Below, piece by piece: positions 9,372 to 19,604 of a DNA stretch of 64,000 bases. Under the pieces are notes generated by a model. It was not told where the DNA came from, made no database searches, and saw only the letters and a program-made list of their open reading frames with translations. Source of the DNA: Zoroaster sp. YZ-2022. Taxonomy: Eukaryota; Echinodermata; Asteroidea; Forcipulatida; Zoroasteridae. The number at the start of each line of letters is the position of its first letter. Position 1 is the first letter of the stretch. The stretch lies in assembly GCA_029582265.1 (NCBI GenBank), contig CM055835.1, positions 13,757,498 through 13,821,497 of the forward strand, given 5' to 3'. Position numbers and translations under genes: made by a program.

Positions 9372-10792
9372 ACTGTTTAGCAACTAGACTGGCTAACTAC
9401 AAAATCAAAGTCGTTTGCAATGGCACAACCATCCCAGTATGATGATTTCACCAAGTATCTTGGTGTTACCTTGAACAGATCTCTAACATACAAAAGCTAT
9501 CTCACACAGCTCGCACAGAAAGCCAACACTCAGCAACTGTCTCATTAGAGCGACTAGCAGGCCTTTCCTGGGGTGCAGACTACAACGTTCTTGAATCTCA
9601 GCAATAGCTTTAGTATACTCTGTTGCAGAGTACTGTGCAGGCATGGGCAAGGAGCACCCACACCAGCAAGATTGACGTAGCCCTTAACAACACCATGCGC
9701 ATCATCTCAGGATGTATGAGATCAACTCCCACTCAATACCTTCCAGTAGTCAGTGAAATTGCTCCTTATGAAGTGAGACGACAGCAGCAATGCCTTGCTC
9801 TTGCACGACGTGCCGCTGGGTGTGACTCCCATCTGCTTCATCAACTGTTGACAAACACCAATCAAAAACCCCTACCACAACTGCGACTGCCATCAAGAAA
9901 TAATTTCCATCGACAAGCCCACAAACTGCTAGAAATTAGCACTGGATTGCACCCAAAGACTTGGGCACTAAACACGTAGCGGAATATGTGGCAAGAATCA
10001 GAATCCAGGATGTGGATATTTAACTACATTTCCTCACCTTCTACAGTGTACCAACCCACCAGGATGCAATCTACATCGCCACTGCTGGGTCAAACCTAAC
10101 AGACTAAGAACTGGCCATGGCCGATTTGGACATAACATGCTCCGCATGGGACTAAGTGACAACGCTAAATGTACCTGTGGTCATGATGACCAGACTGTAC
10201 ATCACATTGTTCATGACTGTATTATTTACATGTGTGATAGAAATTTAACTGAACTCGACCAGTCTGCATTAAACTGGATCCATAACCTAACCTTGTCATA
10301 TTAACTTTGTATAAACCATACGATAAATAAATAAATAAAGCAGTCCACAGCACGAATCAGATGATGTTCTATCTACCCCATATAACTGTATGCAAGTTAA
10401 GTATAATTATATCTTCCTGGCCCCACAAGTACATGTATACAGAAAATTATTATAGCTTTGTTTTGGGGGAAGCAGCAAAATGTACTATCATGGCAGCAAA
10501 ATGTTATGCTGTAAAAGTTAAAGTTTGTCAACACACAAATCTAGGGTGTTTTCCCTCCCCCATGGTAAAACATGATTAAATTAGATACTGCAGACTTTGC
10601 AGACAGCTGACCCCAAGATGTATGTTTGCAGAAAAGCAAAATTTCAAAGAAATTTACCTGAAAAATTCAAAAATCGATGGGCCTTGAAGAGCAAGGCCCT
10701 AAAGTTGCAAGGCTTTGACCCTTAAGGCTAAGGCCAAGGCCCTAAAATCAAGCCTTAAGGCCAAGGCTCAGCATCAAGGCACTACATCACTG

Positions 10793-10823
10793 GATACAAG
10801 ATGTGTAGTACACATCTTGTATC
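10793..10823. repeat. 13-bp inverted repeat
   Basis: The arms gatacaagatgtg and cacatcttgtatc flank tagta, immediately outside the right end of the hAT-like unit. Confidence 0.8.
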
Positions 10824-11101
10824 TTCATTTTTTTGGTGCAGTTAACCCTGACTTAGATTATAACCTGTAGCTTGACCACAAGCCTTTTGTTTGGATCAAC
10901 AACTGTGTGATTAGACAATGGAGGTCTACATTCTGTTTATTCTACTCCTGCTATCCGGACCATTGTGTCTCAATGACTCATCTTTAAAATATGGCTACAA
11001 CATGCAATCTACAGCTTGTACACTACATAAAAAAAAAATCCACCATCTTAAATTTTTGAGTTGTCCTATATCATTATAATAATTCATCTGCCACCTTTCA
11101 C

Positions 11102-11146
11102 CTGGAACTCTTAATTTCTGGTGACATAAACCCAAACCCTGGACCT
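11102..11146 (+). other. 2A-like (ribosome-skipping type) motif in LINE
   Basis: Encodes LELLISGDINPNPGP. The 2A consensus is D-x-E-x-N-P-G-P; here the Glu is Asn. Such motifs at the N-terminus of APE-type LINE proteins have been reported from sea urchins and other invertebrates. The frame around it is broken, so it is a relic. Confidence 0.6.
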
Positions 11147-11177
11147 GAAACACTGAACAACACACCCACAAACGCCA

Positions 11178-12557
11178 CTCAGCTCCATAAAATTTCCTAC
11201 AGCCGCAATGAACTACTCAATCTTCGCAATGCTCCATGTACTGATGCAGCTTTATCTTATTCAGCATTGAGTCAATTGAACTGTCTTGGAATACTTGCCA
11301 ATCAACTCCAAACATACCGCCAGACACATAGAGGTAAAAAGCTGGTCGCCGTAGAATGGACAGACTTACACAACTAGCACTCGCCTTACCAACCCTCAAC
11401 AGTGAACTTAACCACATCAACAAGCAACATTGACATAACTTCAACTCTGTGTCTTGAATACTCAATCCATATGTAACAAATCGGATGAATTTGTTGACTT
11501 TGTACTTCAAAACAATTTGGATCTTTGTTGCTATCCGAGACATGGTTTAAACCTGATGATGACTTGCTACCCTCGAGTGCACTCCTGCTGGCTACTCTCC
11601 ATCATATCCCCAGACCAAAAAAGACCGGTGGAGGTGTTGCACTTCTCTTTAGGTCCAGTTTATCTGTCAGTATGAAAAATGTTAACATTGACTACCTAAC
11701 ATTTGAATCTCTGCATGCTGAGGTAACGTGCAACTCTAGATCTGTTCGCCTTGTTAATATAATTTATATCGACCAGAAAGGGATGTTGATGGTAAACATG
11801 TAAATTTCTCCATTTTTCTGCAGGAATTTGAGAAATTAATTGTGGATTATCTCTTGCACGCATCTCAGCTCCATAAAATTTCCTACAGCCGCAATGAACT
11901 ACTCAATCTTCGCAATGCTCCATGTACTGATGCAGCTTTATCTTATTCAGCATTGAGTCAATTGAACTGTCTTGGAATACTTGCCAATCAACTCCAAACA
12001 TACCGCCGCACACATAGAGGTAAAAAAGCTGGTCGCCGTAGAATGGACAGACTTACACAACTAGCACTCCGGCCTTACCAACCCTCAACAGTGAACTTAA
12101 CCACATCAACAAGCAACATTGACATAACTTCAACTCTGTGTCTTGAATACTCAATCCATATGTAACAAATCGGATGAATTTGTTGACTTTGTACTTCAAA
12201 ACAATTTGGATCTTGTTGCTATCCGAGACATGGTTTAAACCTGATGATGACTTGCTACCCCTCGAGTGCACTCCTGCTGGCTACTCTCTCCATCATATCC
12301 CCAGACCAAAAAAGACCGGTGGAGGTGTTGCACTTCTCTTTAGGTCCAGTTTATCTGTCAGTATGAAAAATGTTAACATTGACTACCTAACATTTGAATC
12401 TCTGCATGCTGAGGTAACGTGCAACTCTAGATCTGTTCGCCTTGTTAATATAATTTATATCGACCAGAAAGGGATGTTGATGGTAAACATGTAAATTTCT
12501 CCATTTTTCTGCAGGAATTTGAGAAATTAATTGTGGATTATCTCTTGCACGCATCTG
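11178..12557 (+). repeat. Tandem duplication (~686 bp x2) inside the LINE
   Basis: The segments 11178-11863 and 11864-12557 are near-identical from 'ctcagctccataaaatttcc' to 'ctcttgcacgcatct'. Differences are mostly one- or two-base indels (for example ctcgcc/ctccggcc, taccctcg/tacccctcg, tttgttgc/ttgttgc). It duplicates part of the ORF1-like region and the start of the endonuclease. Confidence 0.95.
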
Positions 12558-13532
12558 ACATTATTTTAACCGGCGATTTTAACATTCATATGGACATCAC
12601 TTCAAACAATTATGCAAATCAGTTTAAAGATCTGCTCTCTGCTCTCTGCTCATGGACTTATCCACACTCATCGATATGGTCACTGTCTTGACCTCATGAT
12701 AACACGTGAAAATACTTTACCTCTCATCTCGAATATAACTATCCATCCCGGCTTATCTGATCATTATGCAATCATGGTAAATATGAACCTTAAAAAACCT
12801 CCCATACCTACCATTTCTGTAACTACTCGCCACTGGAAAAATGTAAATATTAAAGATTTATGTCATGATATTGAATCTCAACTGGAAAATGTAAACCTTG
12901 AAGATGGTGAGCTGGATTCTTGTGTCAGTCTATTTGAATCTACTGTCCGTAACATCTTGGACGATCATGCTCCGCAAAAAACTCGAACTGTTAAACTGCA
13001 ATCAGAATACCCCTGGTTCAATGATGATATTCGTGCTGCAAGGAAAATCCGCCGTCAACTTGAGCGAAAATGGCATGACAATGGGAAACTTAGAGTACAT
13101 CGGCAAGAATACTGTAACCAACGTGATATTGTGAAGAACATGATTAACCAGGCAAAAATAACTCACTACTCATCTCTTGTGGAAGAGAGCTCTGGCGATC
13201 AGAAAAAACTCTTTAACATTGTTGAAAAGCTGCTTCATAAACCCAAAACTCCAGTGCTTCCATCTACACACTCCGATCAGGACCTCACAAATGCATTTTC
13301 AAACTTTTTTGTCACAGAAATTGAGAATATCCGTCGTTCTTTTCCCCCCAGTACCTGCCATTCTATCATAAACACCGTCACGCAAGGATCCACAATGTAG
13401 ACTGTCTATGTTTGAGCCTACTAGTGTTACGGAGATCAAGAAACTCATCATGAAATCGCCATCAAAATCATGTGAACTTGATCCAGTACCAACCGCTAAT
13501 AAAACAAAATATTGATGTGTTTGCATATAATA

Positions 13533-13749
13533 ACAGCAAAAGAAACGTCACCCCAAATTTTGATAAGTATGAGAACATGTTTAGCTTATGTGTCCTCAGA
13601 CGTCATGCATGACGAATTTGAGGTCAACCAAATTTGCCACATTGCGTTTGTGTTACACTCCATACTCATAATATTCTTCATTAAACAAATTATATTAATT
13701 ATAAAATGAAAATAATAAATATTTTTAGGGGTGACGTTTCTTTTACTGT
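13533..13749. mobile_element. Tc1/mariner-type MITE (217 bp)
   Basis: The termini are acagcaaaagaaacgtcacc(cc) and its inverted counterpart (gg)ggtgacgtttcttttactgt, a 22-bp TIR with one mismatch. TA dinucleotides flank both ends (13531-13532 and 13750-13751). The AT-rich core has no coding capacity. It sits inside the L2-like LINE. Confidence 0.85.
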
Positions 13750-15282
13750 TATGTATATATCACAATTATTGTAAACAGATCTCTTTCTTCCGGTTGTTTC
13801 CCTGATAACCAGAAGGTTGCTCATGTTAAACCACTCCTGAAGAAACCCAATTTGGACAAGGAATTTTTCAAAAATTACCAACCGGTAGCGAATTTAAAGT
13901 ACCTTGGAAAAACAATCGAGCGAGTTGTTTCATCACGGATCTCTGACCATGTTCGTGCTAATAACCTGTCGGACACATTTCAGTCAGCCTATAAACCATT
14001 TCATAGAACGGAAACTGCTCTTCTCCGCGTCAACAATGACATTTTATCTGCCATGGATGATGGAAAAATCACTGCATTAGTTTTGTTAGACTTAAGCGCC
14101 GCTTTTGACATGGTCGATCACAAAATCCTTCTCTCCCGCCTTCAATATCATCTTGGAATACAATGATACAGCTCTGGGTTGGTGTAGGTCCTACCTTTTA
14201 AATAGGCCTCAGCATGTTTGTATTGTTTATACCTTTCCAGTTCGTGATATCATTTTGAAGTATAATTTAAATTACCATGTCTACACTGATGACACGCAGC
14301 TTTACATTACTTTTAAATCTTCTCAAGAACCTGCCGATTCCTGCATTACAACACTGGAGAAATGTATTCAAGAGATCCGAAGTTGGATGAGACAAAACTT
14401 CCTGAAATTGAACGACGAAAAAACAGAATTTGTTCTATTTGGATCACGTCAGCAATTGTCTAAAATTTATTACAATTGGTGACTCGCAGATAAACCCCCT
14501 CATCACAAGCACGTAATTTGGGTGTTATATTTGACTCGACAATGACTTTAAAACCTCATATCTCCAACATTGTTTGCATATCATCATTTCATATCAGAAA
14601 TATTAACAGAATAAGGAAATACTTGAATAAAAGTGCTGCTGAACAAATTATACATGCGTTTGTCACATCATGGCTCGATAACCGGAATGCTCTCCTCTAC
14701 GGTCTCCTGCAGAATCAAATATCTCGTCTTTAGCACATACAAAACACAGCAGCTCGTGTTGTGACTTTGTCCAGAAAGTCATGCCATATCACGCCAATCT
14801 TGAAAGAACTGCACTGGCTTCCTGTTTCACAGAGAATTGTTTTTAAACTTATGCTAATTATTCACAAATCTTTTAATAACATTGCTCCAATTTATATTTC
14901 TGAACTGCGTAAAGTCTACCCTCCATCACGCAATTTGCGCTCCAGCAACATGTCACTCCTAAAGGAACCAACTTCAAAACGGAACTGGGGTGATAGGTCT
15001 TTTTCTGTCGTGGCTCCAAGACTCTGGAATCATCTTCCAACTAATCTCAAATCTTGTCATAGTGTAACTAGATTTAAGTTGATGCTTAAAACTCATCTTA
15101 CATGTATGTCACAATTCTTCAAAGATGATGTATATTTGTAATTGTATTGTAGGTACATGTATCTCAGTACATAATTTTTTCCCTATGGTATCATTGTATA
15201 TTGTTTGTATTCATGTTTTTTCTTTGTTTCCGCGCCTTGAGCGCCCAGCAGGGTGGATATGTACGCGCTACAAATCTTTATT

Positions 15283-15380
15283 GTTACTGTTACTGTTACT
15301 GTTACTGTTACTGTTACTGTTACTGTTACTGTTACTGTTACTGTTACTGTTACTGTTACTGTTACTGTTATTGTTATTGT
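15283..15380 (+). repeat. (TTACTG)n microsatellite at LINE 3' end
   Basis: About 16 units of the hexamer directly after the LINE tail, ending in TTATTG variants; most likely the element's own 3' repeat, expanded. Confidence 0.9.
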
Positions 15381-15496
15381 TGTGCAGTTATGTGTGAATT
15401 CATGCATGACTGGTCAGGGAATTCATTAACCCAGTGGGACATCCTGTTGAAACAAATGGCTTGAATCTATGGGATTATTTGTTGTTTTATAACCAG

Positions 15497-15661
15497 GGCA
15501 AACCCTATCCTGAGAATGAAGCCAATGCAGTAGATGTCGTCATCCAGTACGCTATCCACCGTCTGGGTTTTGAGCTCAAAGATATCGTACTGTTTGCTTG
15601 GTCTATAGGAGGCTACACAGCTAGTCTCGCAGCAGAAGAATACCCAGATATAGGGGCTGTT
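15497..15661 (+). CDS. ABHD16A: ABHD16A exon 7 of window (catalytic Ser)
   Basis: The acceptor is tataaccag. Reads GKPYPENEANAVDVVIQYAI, HRLGFELKDIV, LFAWSIGGYTASLAAEEYPD and IGAV over 55 codons. The nucleophile elbow is AWSIGG with the Ser codon at 15602-15604, equivalent to the active-site Ser of mammalian ABHD16A (AWSIGGFTA). Both ends are phase 0, so this exon is symmetrical and could be skipped without shifting frame, but that would remove the active site. The donor is gtt|gtaagt. Confidence 0.96.
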
Positions 15662-16446
15662 GTAAGTACACATAGCTAATGGCTCTGGGCATGGCCTAAA
15701 GAGGGCGCTACTTATATAAGCAGCAATTGTTATCGGGTCACTGGTACTAGTGTGGGCTATTAAATTCAATTGTTAACGATTACCATGTGAGAGTTTTCTG
15801 TTGTATAGTTTTTTAACAGAAACGGCAGAATAAAAAACCTTTTTTTTTTCGAAGTGGAAAATCACCTCGTAATGACAAGTATGAGGTGATGTCTTACCCT
15901 CTTGACCACCGAGCTTGCCAGGTGACGACAGGCCGGCAAGAAAAGTGGGTTTTCTGCTCGAGTTGGCTTCTGAGTTTTCTTTTTTTTCTTCTTCTTTCTG
16001 CAAAGCACTTAGAATGACGTGCTTCGTGTCAGTGTAGGGCAAAAATCTAATCAATCCTGACACAAGAATATGTCGTCGTGTGCCCGGGAGAAAGTCGTAA
16101 GGTTCTACGACCTTTTTCCAGGCACAAAAAGTACAACTTTTTGTCCCAGCAGGTCGTAAGCAATAAAATGGCTCCTTTGAAAAAAAGTAGGGCATAACTG
16201 TTGTATATTTGTTGCTAGAATTACTCCCAAGACATGTTTTTCCATTCCCATGCGGAATTTAACTTTCCTACAATGACTTATAAATGGCAGAAAAACGACC
16301 AAACTTTCCCACTCAGTTTTCTTGAAACACAATGTTGCACAATAATTGCTTACGACCTTTTGCCGGTCACACTTTCCTTACATCCTTCTTCTGGGCACAC
16401 AACGTCGTCATCAGTATAAGCTGAATTTCTTGTTTACTTGTTTCAG
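15662..16446. other. Intron, unclassified
   Basis: Contains an inverted pair of aggtcgtaagcaat-type sequence (about 16151 and 16346), suggesting a decayed fold-back element. No exon-like signal seen. Confidence 0.4.
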
Positions 16447-16510
16447 ATATTAGATGCTACGTTTGATGATCTTGTTCCACTAGGCATTACCAAGATGCCA
16501 GAATTCATGA
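16447..16510 (+). CDS. ABHD16A: ABHD16A exon 8 of window
   Basis: The acceptor is acttgtttcag. Reads ILDATFDDLVPLGITKMPEF then M, matching human ILDASFDDLVPLALKVMP. This is the strand following the nucleophile helix. The donor is atga|gtaagt, phase 1. Confidence 0.95.
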
Positions 16511-16850
16511 GTAAGTCAGAGTCTGATTCACATTTTGGGATTTTTACAAATCGCAATGTGGTGATCCTCCGGATTTTAAAGATTTAAGCAATAAAGGAAA
16601 GCAAAGCAAACGCTCAGAACTATAGATTTCACCCCAGCGCTGTTCACAACAGCGGCCCCAATACCCCTAGCAAAATTTACGTGGATTTTTCAAAACTGCC
16701 CAATCACGTGCCTGGTAAGTATTGCTACAAAGGCAGAACTTTTTCTACGAGTATGTTTTACTTTCTGTGAATCAAGAAATACACTCAATAACCAACCGGT
16801 AGAAGTTTTAGCTTTATATTGTGTTGTACTGCTTAACAATAATTTATGTC
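16511..16850. other. Intron, nothing recognised
   Basis: No repeat family or coding signal seen before the SINE tail. Confidence 0.35.
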
Positions 16851-16970
16851 AAAGGAAGTCAAATTTGGCCCAGTGCCGAGGGGTAATAACGTAAAGCGCT
16901 TAGAGGATCACATCATTATAGATTTCATGCTATGTAAGACCCCAATATTATTATTATTATTCTTTGTGCT
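16851..16970 (+). mobile_element. SINE 3' fragment
   Basis: Contains 'ggcccagtgccgaggggtaa', 'taacgtaaagcgcttagagg' and a closing (ATT)n run, the same body as 25790-25870. Confidence 0.7.
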
Positions 16971-17074
16971 TTTGTCACAGTTTTCAATTTATCCTCGTAC
17001 ACTTTTACATTGTATTGTGAAACTATTGCTCAGAGTTTTTTTTACTGTAATTCAAATGTTGTTGCTTTTTTCAG

Positions 17075-17138
17075 GTGGCTTAGTTGTACGCTCATTACGT
17101 ACGTACATGAATCTTAATGTCGCTGATCATCTCTGTAG
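17075..17138 (+). CDS. ABHD16A: ABHD16A exon 9 of window
   Basis: The acceptor is ttgcttttttcag. A split Ser codon is followed by GLVVRSLRTYMNLNVADHLC, matching human GLVTRTVRQHLNLNNAEQLC. The donor is tgtag|gtaagt, phase 2. Confidence 0.93.
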
Positions 17139-17400
17139 GTAAGTAACTTTGACGGGTTTTGGTATTTGATTCAGAAGGTGAACTGCTAAAAGCAGGCACA
17201 TAGCCCAAAATGTCATTGCACTAGGTGCTCACATATGTTTTAAGTTTTACAAAAAGTTACCAACAGTAATTTTTTTGATAAATTCAATATCATAATTCCT
17301 ATTTTGTCTTAGGTGAAAGCACTTCAGATGGAATTATTTTTTCAGGGTGATTGATACTCGTAGCATGTCATTATTTATAATAATTTATGAATTTTATAAT

Positions 17401-17694
17401 CTGGGCCCAATTTCATAGTGCTGCTTACCGGTAAGCAAATTTTCGTGCTAACTGTAGCAGCAAAATTTGCTTAAGCATAAATGTATTTCACAGGTTAGCA
17501 AGAAAATTGAGAGAACAGCGGGTGCGCGTTCACCATGGATTTGTATTGTCAAGTCACTCATTTGCTAGCAATAACAGTCGGCAAGTTAGCGTGCCTTTCT
17601 CTATGCTTAAGGGTTAGCAGTGCTGTGAAATGAAAAATGTACAGTATTAAGCAAAAAATCGGCTGCTAAGCGGCTCTATGAAATTCGGCCCTGG
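17401..17694. mobile_element. Fold-back MITE, 'gggcccaatttcat' family, copy 1
   Basis: Starts ctgggcccaatttcatagtg ctgctta and ends taagcggctctatgaaattc ggccctgg; the ends are imperfect inverted repeats of about 28 bp. Related copies lie at 20167, 61319 and 62258. Confidence 0.75.
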
Positions 17695-17838
17695 TCATTA
17701 CCACGGTTGTATCTTCCCGTTTAATTAACCCATTGTATACTGGAACGATTATTTTATTGAGTTTACATGTTGTGTCTTAGGCATTATTGTCTTTTACATC
17801 CAATGATTTATTTTTTGTTGTTTTTTTATCTCCCCAAG

Positions 17839-17895
17839 GTATCCTGGGCCTATAAGGTTAATACGTCGATCTAGAGATGAGGTGATCACCACATC
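17839..17895 (+). CDS. ABHD16A: ABHD16A exon 10 of window (catalytic Asp)
   Basis: The acceptor is ctccccaag. Reads YPGPIRLIRRSRDEVITT, matching human YQGPVLLIRRTKDEIITT. The Asp codon at 17876-17878 occupies the position of the acidic member of the catalytic triad. The donor is acatc|gtaagt, phase 2. Confidence 0.94.
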
Positions 17896-18180
17896 GTAAG
17901 TAATCATAAATAGTTGAGGAAACTTGTTTGAAGAAAAGTAAAGTCTGTCCTGTAGGTACATGTATATGACTCCCCAGGCCGGTGTTTATTTCACTACATT
18001 GTAATTAATCATGAATAATCAGCCTCAAAACTTTCATTAATCATAAATAGTTGAGGAAACTTGTAAAAGTAAAGTCTGTCCTATAGGCCTCTGTGTATAT
18101 GACTCCTTAGGCTGGTGGTTATTTCCTGGTTTCATTGGCATTAAATGAATATTTTGTATACAGTAGATGGTTTTCACCTG
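17896..18180. repeat. Local ~105-bp duplication
   Basis: The segment 'aatcataaatagttgaggaa' ... 'taaagtctgtcctgtaggta' ... 'tatatgactcc' at about 17903-17990 repeats at about 18038-18125 with small changes. Confidence 0.7.
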
Positions 18181-18440
18181 ATGTCACATCATGCAAAATG
18201 TGATTCTCCTGACGAAGATTAGAGCATGCTAATCAAAACGTAGAGAAGACCTTGGAAGTCCCCATGGTTCTTTCCTGAACCACATTCTCACTTAGTAATA
18301 GTTGAGAAACGAGTTGCCCGATATTGGTTCTCCCCTGAACCATAATCTCACTTAGCAACAGTTGAGATACGAGTTGTGCGATAAGGTTCTTTTCAGAACC
18401 CTGTACCTCACTTAGTGATAGTTCAGATAAACACATGGTG
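18180..18440. repeat. Diverged fold-back family copy with ~60-bp tandem units
   Basis: 'ttctcctgacgaagattaga gcatgctaatcaaaacgtag' is a diverged version of the palindrome at 3540. About three units of 'ggttct...ctgaacc...ctcacttagtaatagttgag' follow at about 18262-18430, ending in 'cacatggtgttactgc', the family's terminal motif. Confidence 0.65.
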
Positions 18441-18582
18441 TTACTGCAAACCGAAATGATATCAATACCCCACCATGCAAAGCCTTAAATCTTATACTTA
18501 GCATATGTATTTTACACTTTGTAAAATAACCCCCTGAAACGAATGACCCTTTTAATTAGCTTGTTTATTAGTGGAGAACATA

Positions 18583-19086
18583 GGGTGCATTCGAGTAGCT
18601 TCCCCGGGGCCGACCCGGGTCTGACTCAAGTAGGTCTGACGTCATTGCCGGAGCTTACCTGGATAAGCCTCAAGTAATCTGCTTGCGAAGTAGGTCACTT
18701 GAGGCAGACCCGGGTAGTGACGTCACTTTGAGAATATTCTGAATGGCCGCCATCTTTGTTTCAGTGCGGCAATTTCGTGAAGTTTGACATATATTTTCAA
18801 CACTTAAACAATGAATTTGTGAGTAGAGACTGTTCTTGTACCAGAAGACGTGTTGTTTTGTACCAACCTGAAAAGAAATACAATCATTAGTTCCTTTTTT
18901 TAATACAATCGTATTGTTGTACGATATTTTGTTTACAAGTCTGTACAACCTCTGACATTCTTCACATCGCTTTAACGACCACAAGAGGGCGAACCCTCGA
19001 CGGGATGCTCGTTCGATTAGCTCGTGCTCGGGGTTCACGCGTGTGACTTACTCGGGTTACATCGGGGAAGCTACTCGAACACACCC
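18583..19086. mobile_element. TIR element, PIF/Harbinger-like ends (504 bp)
   Basis: The terminal 24 bp (gggtgcattcgagtagcttc cccg) and the inverted right end (cggggaagctactcgaacac accc) match at 22 of 24 positions. GGGTGCATTCG-type ends resemble Harbinger MITEs. No clear 3-bp duplication. It is GC-rich against its surroundings and has no transposase frame. Confidence 0.6.
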
Positions 19087-19496
19087 AAAGACTACTTAGC
19101 AAATAAACGTGTGCTTTGCATCTTGGTCTAGCTAGCAATCACCGTTCACATTTTTCCCTACATTTATTGTATTAGTTTATAATTGAACAATCTATTATTA
19201 AACTGAACACAAAAAAAATCAAAGAGTAGCATGGCTAACTGTTGTAGAGTGTGGTTGTAACATTGATAGACATTATCTATGGGGAGGTAGGATCAGTTTT
19301 GCATTTTTGTAGTTGTTAACTGGACCAGCATGTATTAGGAAAATCCGCTTGTGCGTGCACACTGTGCACTGTGGTATTTGCAAAGAGGTCTATGGAAACT
19401 CCTTTGTAGAATATACATGAAACCTAATTTTCTGACAGACAGTTGCTACAAGAATTATTGTAATTATTTCTTCACATTTTCCTTGTTTTATTCAAG

Positions 19497-19559
19497 TTTA
19501 ATTCCAGACATAGCTACAAATAGAGCCAATGATCTACTGCAGAGAATTATGGAGCAGAG
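19497..19559 (+). CDS. ABHD16A: ABHD16A exon 11 of window
   Basis: The acceptor is gttttattcaag. Reads LIPDIATNRANDLLQRIMEQ, matching human VPEDIMSNRGNDLLLKLLQH. The donor is cagag|gtgagt, phase 2, splitting an Arg codon as in the human RYP junction. Confidence 0.93.
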
Positions 19560-19604
19560 GTGAGTTGATATAACCATTCTATTATCAGATGATGTCCTAT
19601 TACC

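Larger units (their letters stand above)
8060..10345 (+). pseudogene. Dead non-LTR retrotransposon (jockey/I-like RT), 5'-truncated
   Basis: Translating across frames gives, in order: YPEFVKNLGPKSIEW (thumb-side conserved block), PKIWRHAKVMVILKPNKA, a garbled 'SYRPISL' region, TGRCTTDQVTLLTEDIE, VLVDQSAAYDMVWHKGLALK (catalytic box with Asp), GVPQGSVLAPLLFNIYTADL (about 8613-8670) and YIYADDI (about 8698-8716). Past the SINE insertion come LANYKIKVVCNGTTIP, STPTQYLPVVSEIAPYEVRR and a C-terminal Cys/His block (CTCGHDDQTVHHIVHDC). Several frameshifts and stops break it. It ends in an (AAATA)n tail at about 10322-10340, typical of a non-LTR 3' end. The endonuclease part is absent. Clade assignment is from memory of similar fish and invertebrate elements. 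Confidence 0.85.
7633..10792. mobile_element. hAT-like element interrupted by a LINE
   Basis: The left end reads CAGTGTTGGAGC followed by AAGGCCAAGGC repeats. The right end, on the other strand, reads CAGTGATGTAGTGCCTTGAT followed by the same AAGGC-rich motif. CAGTG-type inverted ends suggest hAT. No clean 8-bp duplication abuts the ends, but 'tgtgtagta...cacatc' occurs just outside both (about 7615-7633 and 10803-10815). A dead LINE (8060-10345) fills most of the interior. Class assignment is an inference from the ends only. Confidence 0.45.
10918..15380 (+). pseudogene. L2/CR1-like LINE, inactive
   Basis: Blocks in order: a hydrophobic start (MEVYILFILLLLSGPLCL), a 2A-like LISGDINPNPGP at 11111-11146, a basic ORF1-like YSRNELLNLRNA/RGKKAGRRRMDRL region, and APE endonuclease pieces (LLSETWFKPDDDLL, TGGGVALLFRSS, ILTGDFNIHMD, HPGLSDHYAI). 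Then the RT: PLLKKPNLDKEFFKNYQPV, QSAYKPFHRTETALLRVNND, VLLDLSAAFDMVDHKILLSR, YTDDTQLYI. Last is the connector/C-terminus (ILKELHWLPVSQRIVFKLML, GDRSFSVVAPRLWNHLP). Inactivating features are a 0.69-kb tandem duplication, a MITE insertion with loss of coding sequence at 13.5 kb, deletion of the GVPQGSVLGP box between HLGI and YTDD, YADD changed to YTDD, and frameshifts. The 3' end is gcgccttgagcgcc...gtacgcgctacaaat followed by (TTACTG)n. Confidence 0.9.

Noticed and set aside
15125..15464. Poly-Leu, Cys-Tyr and Val-Thr repeat frames
   Set aside because: Readings of the (TTACTG)n microsatellite at the LINE 3' end.
15773..16419. Overlapping 60-140-codon frames inside an ABHD16A intron
   Set aside because: They overlap on both strands, show no family similarity, and the flanking exons already join in frame.
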